Of a DNA stretch of 64,000 nt, positions 55,219 through 63,953 are shown piece after piece. The stretch covers positions 166,311 through 230,310 of the forward strand of contig NZ_JAMSKT010000002.1 of the NCBI RefSeq assembly GCF_023806125.1. The letters run 5' to 3'. The translations under genes and the position numbers were made by a program. Each line of letters starts with the position of its first letter. Position 1 is the first letter of the stretch. Source of the stretch: Clostridium caldaquaticum. GTDB taxonomy: Bacteria; Bacillota; Clostridia; Clostridiales; Clostridiaceae. Below the pieces are notes generated by a model. That model worked only from the letters and a program-made list of their open reading frames with translations. It was not told where the DNA came from and made no database searches.

Positions 55219-55498
55219 TTTTAAAATCCATTTATAATATTTATTTTATATAAACTATTACTTAGCTTTTTAATTGTGTTGTTACAATATTTGAAAGTAG
55301 ATGCCAGCAACCATTTTTGTTCTGAAAGGTACAGTAAAGTGAACTTATAGCTTAAATATTGCTCTTATTTATGTGTGAATATTCAAAATATATACTATAC
55401 AATATGAATAATATATTATATAGTATATATTATAGCGTTTTTATTGGTTTAAAACTAATATAATAACGTTATTGTAATATAAAAATAGGGGGGCTAAC

Positions 55499-58400
55499 AT
55501 GAAAAATTTCAAAAGAGTTCTTGTGGCTAACAGAGGTGAAATTGCTATAAGAGTTTTCAGAGCATGCCAGGAACTTGGTATCAGAACAGTGGCTATTTAT
55601 TCTAATGAGGATAAGTATTCCTTATTCAGAACAAAGGCAGATGAGGCTTACTTGATTGGGGAAAACAGGGGGCCTGTTGAAGCTTATTTAAACATTGACG
55701 AGATTATACAGCTGGCGAAAAAAAAGGGTGTGGATGCAATTCATCCAGGATATGGTTTTCTTTCTGAAAATCCTGAATTTGTAAAAAAATGTATACAAGC
55801 TGGCATTGAATTTATTGGACCTACAGCACAGATGATGGATAAGCTCGGGGATAAAATTAAGTCTAAAATTGTTGCAAAAAGTGTAGGCGTACCCATAATT
55901 CCAGGCTTTGAAAAAGGTGTTGAAACTATAGAGGAGGCAAAGGTACTGGCGTCTCAGTGCGGATATCCAATAATGCTTAAAGCAGCAGCTGGCGGTGGCG
56001 GAAGAGGGATGAGAATTGTAAGAAATGAAGAGGAGCTTAATTCTGCTTTCAGAAGTGCTAAAAATGAGGCTAAGAAAGCTTTTGGTATAGACCTTATTTT
56101 TATTGAAAAGTATATTGAAAAACCAAAACATATAGAGGTTCAGGTGTTAGGAGATAAGTATGGAAATATTGTTCATCTATATGAAAGAGACTGTTCTATA
56201 CAAAGAAGACACCAGAAGGTTGTAGAATTTACTCCAGCTTTCTCACTTTCAGAGGCAAAGAGAAATGAAATATGCAGCGATGCATTAAAAATTGCAAAGT
56301 CCGTTAATTATTTAAGTGCTGGAACTTTAGAGTTTTTAGTTGACATGTACGGTAATCATTATTTTATAGAAATGAATCCAAGAATACAGGTGGAACATAC
56401 GGTAACTGAAATGACAACTGGTATAGATATTGTGAGAAGCCAGATTCTCATTGCACAGGGGTATCCTTTAAATTCTCCTGAGGTGGGTATATATTCTCAG
56501 GAGGATATAAAGCCAAGAGGTTATTCTATCCAATGCAGAATAACAACGGAAGATCCATCAAATAATTTTGCTCCGGATACAGGTAAGATAGAAACCTATA
56601 GAACTGGTTCAGGCTTCGGGGTGAGACTAGATGGTGGTAATGGTTATGCAGGAGCAATAATAAGCCCGTACTATGACAGCCTTTTAGTTAAAAATATAGC
56701 CTGGAGCAGAACCTTTGAAGATTGTATAAAAAAATCCATCCGTTCTATTAAAGAAACAACAGTTACGGGTGTTAAAACTAACATAGATTTTTTAGTAAAT
56801 GTATTAAATCACCCAACCTTTGCAAAGGGTGAATGTCATACAGGCTTTATAGAGGAAAATCCAGAACTTTTAAATATTCAGCATCAAACTGATGAGGAGA
56901 GCAGAATATTAAGATTTATAGGAGAAAAGGTAGTAAATGAAACTAACGGTGTAAAGAAGCTTTATGATGTTCCGGTAGTGCCAAAGGTTGAAGTGCCTGA
57001 AAATTTAGAGGGTACGAAAAATATTCTTGATAAATATGGTGCTGAGGGTCTGGTAAAATGGATAAAGGAGCAGAATAAGCTGCTATTAACAGACACAACT
57101 ATGAGAGATGCACATCAGTCCTTAATGGCAACAAGGGTAAGGACAAGGGATATGCTTAAGATAGCTGAGGCAACCTCGGTTTATGGTAAAGATTTATTTT
57201 CACTTGAAATGTGGGGCGGAGCTACCTTTGATGTAGCCTATAGATTTCTTAAAGAGTCCCCATGGACAAGGCTTGAACTGCTTAGAAAAAAAATACCTAA
57301 TGTACTATTCCAGATGCTTATTCGTGGTGCTAATGCGGTAGGTTATAAAAATTACCCAGATAATGTAATACGAAGCTTTATTAAAGAATCTGCACAGAGA
57401 GGCATTGATGTGTTTAGAATCTTTGACTCGCTGAACTGGCTGAAGGGAATGGAAATTTCTATAGAAGAAGTTTTAAATAGTGGGAAGATTGCAGAGGCTT
57501 GCATTTGTTATACTGGTGATATTTTGGATAATAAAAAGGATAAGTATAATCTAGACTATTATGTAAAATTAGCAAAAGAGATAGAAAAAACAGGAGCACA
57601 TATTCTTGGCATTAAGGATATGTCTGCCTTGCTTAAGCCTCATGCTGCCTTTAAATTAATAAAAGCTTTAAAAGAGGAAATAGGCATACCAATACATCTT
57701 CACACCCACGATACTACAGGAAATGGTGTTGCTACTGTATTAATGGCTGCTGAAGCTGGAGTTGACATAGTAGATACAGCCTTCAACAGCATGTCAGGTC
57801 TTACAAGTCAGCCTGCATTAAATTCAGTAGTAGCTGCCTTAAGAAATACTGATAGAGATACAGGTATACATTTATCAGGTATACAAAAGATTTCAGATTA
57901 TTGGGATGCGGTAAGACCAGTTTATGATAAATATGAATCAGGGTTAAAATCTGGTTCTGCAGAAATATACAGATATGAAATACCAGGTGGACAATATTCA
58001 AATTTAAAGCCTCAGGTGGCAAGCTTTGGTCTGGCTCATAAGTTTGATGAAATAAAGGAAGCTTATAAGGTTGTAAATGAAATGGTGGGAGATATAGTAA
58101 AGGTAACACCATCTTCCAAAATGGTAGGAGATTTTGCAATCTTTATGGTGCAAAATGAACTTACCCCTGAAAACATATATGAAAAGGCTGCTAACATGTC
58201 CTTCCCTGATTCAGTAGTTTCTTACTTTAAAGGTATGATGGGACAGCCTATGGGTGGATTTCCTAAAAAGCTTCAGGATTTAGTTTTAAAGGGAGAGAAG
58301 CCGATTACCTGCAGACCTGGAGAACTGCTGCCCGATGAAGATTTTGGAAAGATTGAAAAGTATTTAAGTGAGACCTATGGTTTTACACCTGATAATAGAG

Positions 58401-58927
58401 ATGTACTAAGTTACGCATTGTATCCAGATGTGTTTGAAAGTTACTTAAAACACCTTAAAGAGTACGGAGATTTGAGCAGAATAGGCAGTGATGTATTTTT
58501 CCACGGTCTTTATGAGGGAGAAACCTGTGAGGCAGAGATAGCAGATGGTAAAGTTTTCATGATAAAGCTTTTAAAAATTGGTAAGCTTGATAATGAAGGC
58601 AACAAGCTGCTAGAATTTGAGGTCAACGGCAACCGTACGGAAATTAAGATTAAAGATAAAAATAGCACTGCTAGTAACAATATTGTTACAACTTTAATGG
58701 CAGACCCTGAAAATCCTTTGGAGATAGGAGCAAGCATTCCAGGAACAGTACTGAAGGTGCTTGTTTCAAATGGAGAAAAGGTTGCTGAAGGTCAGCCGCT
58801 TATGGTTATAGAGGCTATGAAGATGGAAACACAAATAACTGCACCTTCTTCAGCAGTTATAGAGTCTATAAAAGTAAAGGAAGGACAGAGAGTTAAAACA
58901 GGTGAACTTCTATTAGTTCTAAAATAA
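55499..58927 (+). CDS. pyc: Pyruvate carboxylase
   Basis: 1142 residues, a complete single-chain enzyme. Biotin carboxylase domain (1-450: VLVANRGEIAIRVFRACQEL, KAAAGGGGRGMR, EMNPRIQVEHTVTE), carboxyltransferase (about 530-800: TTMRDAHQSLMATRVR, EMWGGATFDVA, HTHDTTGN), an allosteric linker, and a biotinyl domain with Lys1108 in EAMKMETQ. Makes oxaloacetate for aspartate and biosynthesis. Upstream, TATAAT (55459) is overlapped by the palindrome AATAACGTTATT (55462-55473), a possible operator. AGGGGGG precedes the ATG. Confidence 0.98.
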   Translation: MKNFKRVLVANRGEIAIRVFRACQELGIRTVAIYSNEDKYSLFRTKADEAYLIGENRGPVEAYLNIDEIIQLAKKKGVDAIHPGYGFLSENPEFVKKCIQAGIEFIGPTAQMMDKLGDKIKSKIVAKSVGVPIIPGFEKGVETIEEAKVLASQCGYPIMLKAAAGGGGRGMRIVRNEEELNSAFRSAKNEAKKAFGIDLIFIEKYIEKPKHIEVQVLGDKYGNIVHLYERDCSIQRRHQKVVEFTPAFSLSEAKRNEICSDALKIAKSVNYLSAGTLEFLVDMYGNHYFIEMNPRIQVEHTVTEMTTGIDIVRSQILIAQGYPLNSPEVGIYSQEDIKPRGYSIQCRITTEDPSNNFAPDTGKIETYRTGSGFGVRLDGGNGYAGAIISPYYDSLLVKNIAWSRTFEDCIKKSIRSIKETTVTGVKTNIDFLVNVLNHPTFAKGECHTGFIEENPELLNIQHQTDEESRILRFIGEKVVNETNGVKKLYDVPVVPKVEVPENLEGTKNILDKYGAEGLVKWIKEQNKLLLTDTTMRDAHQSLMATRVRTRDMLKIAEATSVYGKDLFSLEMWGGATFDVAYRFLKESPWTRLELLRKKIPNVLFQMLIRGANAVGYKNYPDNVIRSFIKESAQRGIDVFRIFDSLNWLKGMEISIEEVLNSGKIAEACICYTGDILDNKKDKYNLDYYVKLAKEIEKTGAHILGIKDMSALLKPHAAFKLIKALKEEIGIPIHLHTHDTTGNGVATVLMAAEAGVDIVDTAFNSMSGLTSQPALNSVVAALRNTDRDTGIHLSGIQKISDYWDAVRPVYDKYESGLKSGSAEIYRYEIPGGQYSNLKPQVASFGLAHKFDEIKEAYKVVNEMVGDIVKVTPSSKMVGDFAIFMVQNELTPENIYEKAANMSFPDSVVSYFKGMMGQPMGGFPKKLQDLVLKGEKPITCRPGELLPDEDFGKIEKYLSETYGFTPDNRDVLSYALYPDVFESYLKHLKEYGDLSRIGSDVFFHGLYEGETCEAEIADGKVFMIKLLKIGKLDNEGNKLLEFEVNGNRTEIKIKDKNSTASNNIVTTLMADPENPLEIGASIPGTVLKVLVSNGEKVAEGQPLMVIEAMKMETQITAPSSAVIESIKVKEGQRVKTGELLLVLK

Positions 58928-58951
58928 TTTTATTAAAAAGTAATATAAATA

Positions 58952-58985
58952 TAGAAAATCCTCCGAATTTTCGGAGGATTTTCTA
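58952..58985. terminator. pyc terminator
   Basis: TAGAAAATCCTCCGAA-TT-TTCGGAGGATTTTCTA, perfect 16-base arms. Confidence 0.8.
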
Positions 58986-59220
58986 TATTGCTCCAGTTGT
59001 GCATCAATGTTAAAATAATATTAGCAGTATTCCAGAAAATCCAAAGAAACTATATAATGAATATAACATTATAAGAAGTGGAAGCTTTATGTTAGAAATA
59101 TTATACAAGTATTGTAATAAAGCTGCAGGACTAGAAAAGCTGCCTAAGCATCTAAGAGTAATAGTAGAAGAAATAATAGCAGTAAAAGATGCAGAAAATG
59201 ATATAGAAAGGAAGATTTAT

Positions 59221-59565
59221 ATGCCATACATAAATTCAAGATTAACCTTAAAATTATCTGAAGAAGATAAGGAAACTTTAAAAACTCAGATGGGAAAGAT
59301 TGTATCTGAAATACCAGGTAAATCTGAAGAATGGCTTATGATAAGCTTTGATGATGATAAGACTATATATTTTAGAGGCAAGGAGATGGAAAAGGCAGCT
59401 TTTATAGAGGTAAAGATAGCTGGAACCACTGAAAGAGAATACAAAAATAAGGTTACAAATTTATTATGCAGCCTTTATGAAACTAAACTTAATATTCCAA
59501 AACACAACATTTTTATAACCTTCAGTGAAGTTTTAGACTGGGGCTGGAACGGAGAGCTTTTTTAA
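59221..59565 (+). CDS. MIF/tautomerase-superfamily protein
   Basis: 114 residues from the ATG at 59221, which follows AAAGGAAG and exposes the catalytic proline as residue 2 (MPYINSRLTLKL). The pattern continues with IPGKSEEWLMISFDDD, TIYFRGKEMEKAAFIEVKI and the closing GWNGELF typical of MIF-like trimers. In the same frame an ATG at 59089 would add 44 coding-like residues (LEILYKYCNKAAGLEKLPKH and more) and bury the proline; the short form is preferred. Tautomerase activity on keto-enol substrates is likely; biological role unknown. Confidence 0.72.
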   Translation: MPYINSRLTLKLSEEDKETLKTQMGKIVSEIPGKSEEWLMISFDDDKTIYFRGKEMEKAAFIEVKIAGTTEREYKNKVTNLLCSLYETKLNIPKHNIFITFSEVLDWGWNGELF

Positions 59566-59572
59566 AATATTT

Positions 59573-59602
59573 AAGAGCCTACAAATTTACAGGCTCTTTT
59601 TT
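59573..59602 (+). terminator. Terminator after the MIF-like gene
   Basis: AAGAGCCT - 10-base loop - AGGCTCTT then TTTT. Confidence 0.75.
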
Positions 59603-59631
59603 AATGTATTTATGGTTGTAATAAAATATAA

Positions 59632-59660
59632 TTGTAAGAATTAAGCAGAGGTGGTACAAT
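59632..59660 (+). promoter_or_regulatory. uppP promoter
   Basis: TTGTAA (59632-59637), 17 bases, TACAAT (59655-59660). A 16-codon frame begins at 59666 but its apparent ribosome site is inside this promoter, so it is probably not translated. Confidence 0.6.
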
Positions 59661-59737
59661 AAATTATGCAAATATATAAAGCTAGTTATATTTTCATTTG
59701 CTTTGTTTGCAGATAATAAGAAAGGATGTAAAATAAT

Positions 59738-60586
59738 ATGGAAAGTATATCTTTAGTACTAAAATCAATTATACTAGGAATTATTGAAGGAATAACAGAA
59801 TTCCTGCCTGTATCTTCCACAGGTCATTTAGTTATTTTTCAAAATTTAATGGGTTTTAAGAGCAGTACACAAAATTATGTTGAGATGTATACATATGTAA
59901 TACAGCTTGGTGCTATATTGGCAGTGCTTATTCTTTACTTCAATAAGATTAAAGAAACTATTGCAAACTTCTTTCCTCAAAAGGTTGGTTATGAAAGATC
60001 TGGTTTTAGATTTTGGTTTATGATTTTTATTGCTTGTATACCTGGTGGAATTTTAGGTGTTCTTTTTGATGATTTAGCAGAACAATATTTATTTACACCT
60101 GTATCTGTAGCTATAACTTTGTTTTTAGGCGGTATATGGATGGTATATGCTGAAAAAAAATTTAGAAATAATAAGTATTATGGAAATGATTTAAAGGTTA
60201 CTGCAAGACAAGCACTCGTAATTGGATTGTTTCAATGCCTTGCTATAATTCCAGGAATGTCACGTTCAGCATCAACAATTATTGGTGGATGGGTAGCTGG
60301 TCTTTCTACTGTTGCTTCTGCAGAATTTTCCTTCTTTCTTGCAATACCTGTTATGGTAGGAATGAGTTTTTTAAAGTTATTAAAAATAGGAGGATTAGCT
60401 GCTTTGACATCTACAGAGCTAATTTCCCTTGCAGTAGGTTTTTTAGTTTCTTTTGGAGTAGCTTTAATAGTAATCAATAGTTTTATATCATATTTAAAGA
60501 GAAAACCAATGAAAATATTTGCAGTATATAGAATGATATTTGCAGTTGTTGTGCTTTTAGCAGGATTTTTAGGAGTGTTTTATTAA
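59738..60586 (+). CDS. uppP: Undecaprenyl-diphosphatase
   Basis: 282 residues, eight membrane helices. The two active-site blocks are GIIEGITEFLPVSSTGHL and IPGMSRSASTIIGGW. It dephosphorylates undecaprenyl diphosphate to recycle the lipid carrier for wall synthesis, and confers some bacitracin resistance. AGAAAGGATG precedes the ATG. Single gene between its own promoter and a terminator. Confidence 0.95.
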   Translation: MESISLVLKSIILGIIEGITEFLPVSSTGHLVIFQNLMGFKSSTQNYVEMYTYVIQLGAILAVLILYFNKIKETIANFFPQKVGYERSGFRFWFMIFIACIPGGILGVLFDDLAEQYLFTPVSVAITLFLGGIWMVYAEKKFRNNKYYGNDLKVTARQALVIGLFQCLAIIPGMSRSASTIIGGWVAGLSTVASAEFSFFLAIPVMVGMSFLKLLKIGGLAALTSTELISLAVGFLVSFGVALIVINSFISYLKRKPMKIFAVYRMIFAVVVLLAGFLGVFY

Positions 60587-60609
60587 AATAAAGGAAAGTT
60601 ATGTAAGAT

Positions 60610-60645
60610 AAAGCGGCAGGCTTTTATGCCACCGCTTTTTATTAT
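60610..60645. terminator. Terminator between uppP and the dehydrogenase gene
   Basis: AAAGCGGCAGGC - TTTTAT - GCCACCGCTTT then TT; one mismatch. Serves uppP; may also end the minus-strand dehydrogenase. Confidence 0.65.
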
Positions 60646-61605
60646 TTATCTTATACCTAATTCATCTAAAACACGACCTAAATTATCTGCACTTTGCTTC
60701 AATTGACCAACTTCTTCCTGAGATAAAGGAACTTCCAATCTTTTTTTAATACCTTCATTTGATATGATGCAAGGTATGCTAAGTGCAACCTTTGATATTC
60801 CGTATTCGCCTTCAAGAGTAGTGGATACAGGAACAATGCTTAATTCGTTAAGCAGGATTGCTTTTACTAATCTGCTGACGCTCATGGCAATTCCTGAGCT
60901 TGTATAGCCTTTCAGCCTTACTATTTCAAGTCCTGCATCTTTTGCTTCATGGAGAACTGATTCTTTATCTAAAGGTTCAGTGCTTCCAAGAAGTTTATCA
61001 AATTTTTCAGCTGGAATACCTGCTATATTAACCAAGCTCCAGGCTGCAAAAGCTGAGCCGCCATGCTCGCCTAATATGTATCCATGAACATTCTTAGTAT
61101 CTACCATGTATTTAAGAGCAAGTATTCTTCTTAAACGAGCGGTGTCAAGAAGTGTACCTGTGCCGATAATCTTTTCCTTAGGATAATCAAAATGATTTTG
61201 GGCTAAATAGGTAACTATGTCTACTGGATTTGTTACAATAATTATAATTGCATCTTTTGTGTACTTTGTAATTTCTTTCATTACATCTTTCATAACTTTG
61301 ACATTTATGTCTGCCAGTCTTAAGCGGTCTAAAGTTTCACCAGGCTTAATACTAGGGCCTGCAGTCATAATGATTAACTGTGCATCTGCACAATCCTCAT
61401 AATTCCCGGTTCTTACACCCACATTAGGACTATAGGCAAAGGAGGTAGTATGAAAAGCATCAAGCGCTTCTCCTTTTGCACGATTCATATTCATATCAAT
61501 TACAGCAATTTCTGCAATTAAATCTAAAGTTAATAGGGAATTTAAAACTGCACTTCCTACCATTCCTGCACCAATGACAACTACTTTGTTTCTTATAGGT
61601 TTTAT
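60646..61605 (-). CDS. L-2-hydroxyacid dehydrogenase (LDH/MDH family, L-HicDH-like)
   Basis: About 319 residues if translation starts at the ATA at 61605, 8 bases after GGAGG; this gives KPIRNKVVVIGAGMVGS with the full Rossmann motif. The first ATG (61563) would cut that motif; ATT at 61611 is too near the ribosome site. Family marks: TAGPSIKPGE, VTNPVD, GTGTLLDTAR, catalytic His in LGEHGGSAFAAWS. The lactate-specificity Gln102 is Ile here, two residues are inserted before the Arg109 equivalent (GETLDRLRL), and KGYTSSGIA replaces KGATYYGIA. These resemble L-2-hydroxyisocaproate dehydrogenase more than LDH. A branched or larger 2-ketoacid is therefore likely. Confidence 0.82.
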   Translation of the reverse strand: MKPIRNKVVVIGAGMVGSAVLNSLLTLDLIAEIAVIDMNMNRAKGEALDAFHTTSFAYSPNVGVRTGNYEDCADAQLIIMTAGPSIKPGETLDRLRLADINVKVMKDVMKEITKYTKDAIIIIVTNPVDIVTYLAQNHFDYPKEKIIGTGTLLDTARLRRILALKYMVDTKNVHGYILGEHGGSAFAAWSLVNIAGIPAEKFDKLLGSTEPLDKESVLHEAKDAGLEIVRLKGYTSSGIAMSVSRLVKAILLNELSIVPVSTTLEGEYGISKVALSIPCIISNEGIKKRLEVPLSQEEVGQLKQSADNLGRVLDELGIR

Positions 61606-61746
61606 TTCAATCGCCTCCTAACTGTTATGCTTCGTCTTATTATTATAAGTAAAAATTATAAATAGTAAACAGATATTTTCAGTTTTGTAAACTTAATTAC
61701 TGTCACTAATTTTACACTTTTAATTATTTGAAAATGTATTAAAGTG

Positions 61747-61785
61747 ATACCCCAGGGTTTTTTTATGAATTTTTCCCTGGGGTAT
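61747..61785. terminator. Terminator of the symporter gene
   Basis: ATACCCCAGGG - 17-base loop - CCCTGGGGTAT, perfect 11-base stem 3 bases beyond the stop. T-tract is modest. Confidence 0.65.
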
Positions 61786-61787
61786 GA

Positions 61788-63161
61788 TTAAGCACCTATG
61801 CTTCCTTTATTATAATTATACTTTTTAAAGTAATTTTTAGTTTCCGATATTATTACTGCTCGTAAACCTATTAGGGCAATCAAATTTGGGATTGCCATAA
61901 GTGCGTTTACAATATCTGCCAATATCCATACTAAATCAAGTTTTAAATAAGCTCCTATAGCTACTAATGCTATAAATATATATTTATATACTTTTATTCC
62001 TTTAACTCCAAATAAGTATTCAGTACAGCGTTCTCCGTAATAATTCCAGCCTATTATAGTAGTAAAAGCAAAGAAAATAAGACCAACTGTTACAATAAAT
62101 TTGCCTAAGGAAGCTACAGGCAATCCTGTTGAGAAGGCATAATTTGTTAAAGCAGCACCTTCATAGTTTAAGTTCCAGGATCCTGTGGATATTAATACTA
62201 AGCCGGTCATAGTACAAACAATAATAGTATCAATAAAGGTACCTGTCATAGATATTAAACCTTGACGCACACAGGATTTTGTTTTAGCTGCAGCTGCAGC
62301 TATTGGAGCACTTCCTAGGCCTGATTCATTTGAGAAAACACCTCTAGCTACACCATTTTGTATAGCTTGTTTTACAGTAGCACCTAAAAATCCACCAGCT
62401 GCTGCGGCAGGGGTAAATGCACTTTTTATAACTAAGGCTATTGCATGCGGAAGTGCCGAAGCATTAAGGACTAAAATTATTACTGATCCTAATATATAAA
62501 AGACAGCCATGAAAGGAACTATAAGCTCTGCTACCTTTGAAATGCTTTTTATACCTTTTAAAGTTACAAGTGCCACAAGAATCGTTATTATAGTTGAGGT
62601 AACGGCTATAGGTACATTATAAGCTGTTTGGGTAGCTTGTGTTATAGAATTAATCTGTGCAAAAGTTCCAATTCCAAGGCAGGCTACACATATTCCGAAG
62701 AAAGCAAATAACTTAGCAAGCCATTTAATGCCTAAACCTCTTTCGATATAATACATAGGTCCGCCGGACATTTGTCCATTTTTATCTATCACTCTATATT
62801 TTACTGCCAGCAAACCTTCAGCATATTTAGTTGCCATACCAAAGAAAGCAGCCATCCACATCCAGAAAAGAGCTCCAGGACCACCGGTTTTAATTGCAGT
62901 AGCAACTCCGACGATGTTTCCTGTACCTATAGTAGCTGCCAATGCAGTACATAATGCAGCAAAACTTGTTACGTCGCCTTCTCCGCTGTCGTCATTTTCA
63001 TCCTTAGAAAAAAGAAATTTTAAGGCAAGAGGTAATTTAAATAATTGAAGTAATTGCAGGCGTATGGTGAGGTAAATTCCTGTTCCGATAAGTAGTATTA
63101 AAAGCGGAGCCCCCCATACTAAAGAGTCGATTTGATTGAGTATTTTTGTTAGTTGATCCAT
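61788..63161 (-). CDS. AGCS-family sodium:alanine/glycine symporter
   Basis: 457 residues, about ten membrane helices. Family signatures: GTGNIVGVATAIKTGGPGALFWMW, MSGGPMYYIERGLG, GVARGVFSNESGLGSAPIAAA and TTIIGWNYYGERC. It imports glycine or alanine with Na+. A tandem glycine riboswitch lies in its leader (63308-63474), making glycine the probable substrate. GGAGGGA precedes the ATG. Confidence 0.95.
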   Translation of the reverse strand: MDQLTKILNQIDSLVWGAPLLILLIGTGIYLTIRLQLLQLFKLPLALKFLFSKDENDDSGEGDVTSFAALCTALAATIGTGNIVGVATAIKTGGPGALFWMWMAAFFGMATKYAEGLLAVKYRVIDKNGQMSGGPMYYIERGLGIKWLAKLFAFFGICVACLGIGTFAQINSITQATQTAYNVPIAVTSTIITILVALVTLKGIKSISKVAELIVPFMAVFYILGSVIILVLNASALPHAIALVIKSAFTPAAAAGGFLGATVKQAIQNGVARGVFSNESGLGSAPIAAAAAKTKSCVRQGLISMTGTFIDTIIVCTMTGLVLISTGSWNLNYEGAALTNYAFSTGLPVASLGKFIVTVGLIFFAFTTIIGWNYYGERCTEYLFGVKGIKVYKYIFIALVAIGAYLKLDLVWILADIVNALMAIPNLIALIGLRAVIISETKNYFKKYNYNKGSIGA

Positions 63162-63307
63162 TTTATCCCTCCATCTGATTTGAAGTACACATTTTATTGT
63201 GCCACTTCTTTAATAAATATTAAGTAATATTGGGACATAAATGGGAAAAGATATGACTTGAGAGTCAAATACGAAAAATGTATGACTTACCTAAGACATG
63301 TTATCTA

Positions 63308-63474
63308 TCCCCTGTCCTTTTACCTGAGAGTTTCGCCTTGCGGCTTTCTCCTTCGGTGCTCAATAAGAGTCTCTCCAGAGGCTCATCCAATAGCGGTCAT
63401 CTCTAATTTAATAGGTACCTGAAAGATTGACTTCTTCGGTGGATGACAATAGTCATCACTCTCCCACTATCTTC
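63308..63474 (-). ncRNA. Tandem glycine riboswitch
   Basis: Read on the minus strand: aptamer 1 has GGGAGAG (about 63465-63459), CACCGAAGAAGT and CAGGTACC; aptamer 2 has TGGAGAGAC (about 63377), GCACCGAAGGAGAAA, a GCC-GCAA-GGC side stem and CTCAGGTAAAAGGACAG, with the usual short linker between them. This is the conserved two-aptamer glycine sensor. It lies 147 bases before the AGCS symporter start. Whether glycine turns the gene on or off depends on the expression platform at 63162-63307, which I could not resolve. Confidence 0.93.
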
Positions 63475-63502
63475 ATCTGAACTATGAATTTTTATAAGCT
63501 AT

Positions 63503-63531
63503 ATTTTAATATATAATTCAGCATATTGCAA
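63503..63531 (-). promoter_or_regulatory. Promoter of the riboswitch-symporter transcript
   Basis: Minus strand: TTGCAA (63531-63526), 17 bases, TAAAAT (63508-63503), about 30 bases before aptamer 1. Confidence 0.65.
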
Positions 63532-63805
63532 TATGTAAAAAAATATATTGCATTTTTAAATTTTTGTATTTTTATTAAGACAATTTAAGATAATAATATG
63601 GAATAAGAAATTTTTAGCTGTACAAAATAAATAATGTTGACAATAATAACGTAATAAATTGTTTAGTATGTAGGAGAAAAGTATTTTATTTATAAATTTC
63701 TGACATATACTACTCCAGGTGTATCAACATCAGAGATTTTGAATAATACTGAGAAAAATGTGTTTAAATAATATATAATTCGATTAAACGAGCATTAAAT
63801 ATAAA
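63532..63805. other. AT-rich spacer without recognisable content
   Basis: No ORF, hairpin or repeat of note. TTGACA at about 63637 lacks a well-spaced -10. Likely upstream (UP-element-like) DNA of the rRNA promoters. Confidence 0.5.
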
Positions 63806-63834
63806 TTGTATTTTGTAGTACGTGATATTATATT
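63806..63834 (+). promoter_or_regulatory. rRNA operon promoter P1
   Basis: TTGTAT (63806-63811), 17 bases, TATATT (63829-63834). Confidence 0.55.
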
Positions 63835-63924
63835 ATTCGTCGCTGACATAAAACGACAAAAACTTATGAAATTACTTTGTTTAATAACTTGCTTTAAGGT
63901 TAAAAATTACCAGTAAAAATGTTG

Positions 63925-63953
63925 TTGACAAAGTAATTTAAAGCTGATAAACT
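63925..63953 (+). promoter_or_regulatory. rRNA operon promoter P2
   Basis: Consensus TTGACA (63925-63930), 17 bases, TAAACT (63948-63953), shortly before the rRNA leader. Confidence 0.65.

Noticed and set aside
55688..56131. Minus-strand 147-codon frame inside pyc
   Set aside because: Wholly antisense to the biotin carboxylase domain; no promoter or ribosome site.
59666..59716. 16-codon leader peptide before uppP
   Set aside because: Its GAGGTGG lies between the -35 and -10 of the uppP promoter, so it is not in the mRNA.
63637..63660. TTGACA at 63637 as a third rRNA promoter
   Set aside because: No acceptable -10 hexamer at 15-19 bases.
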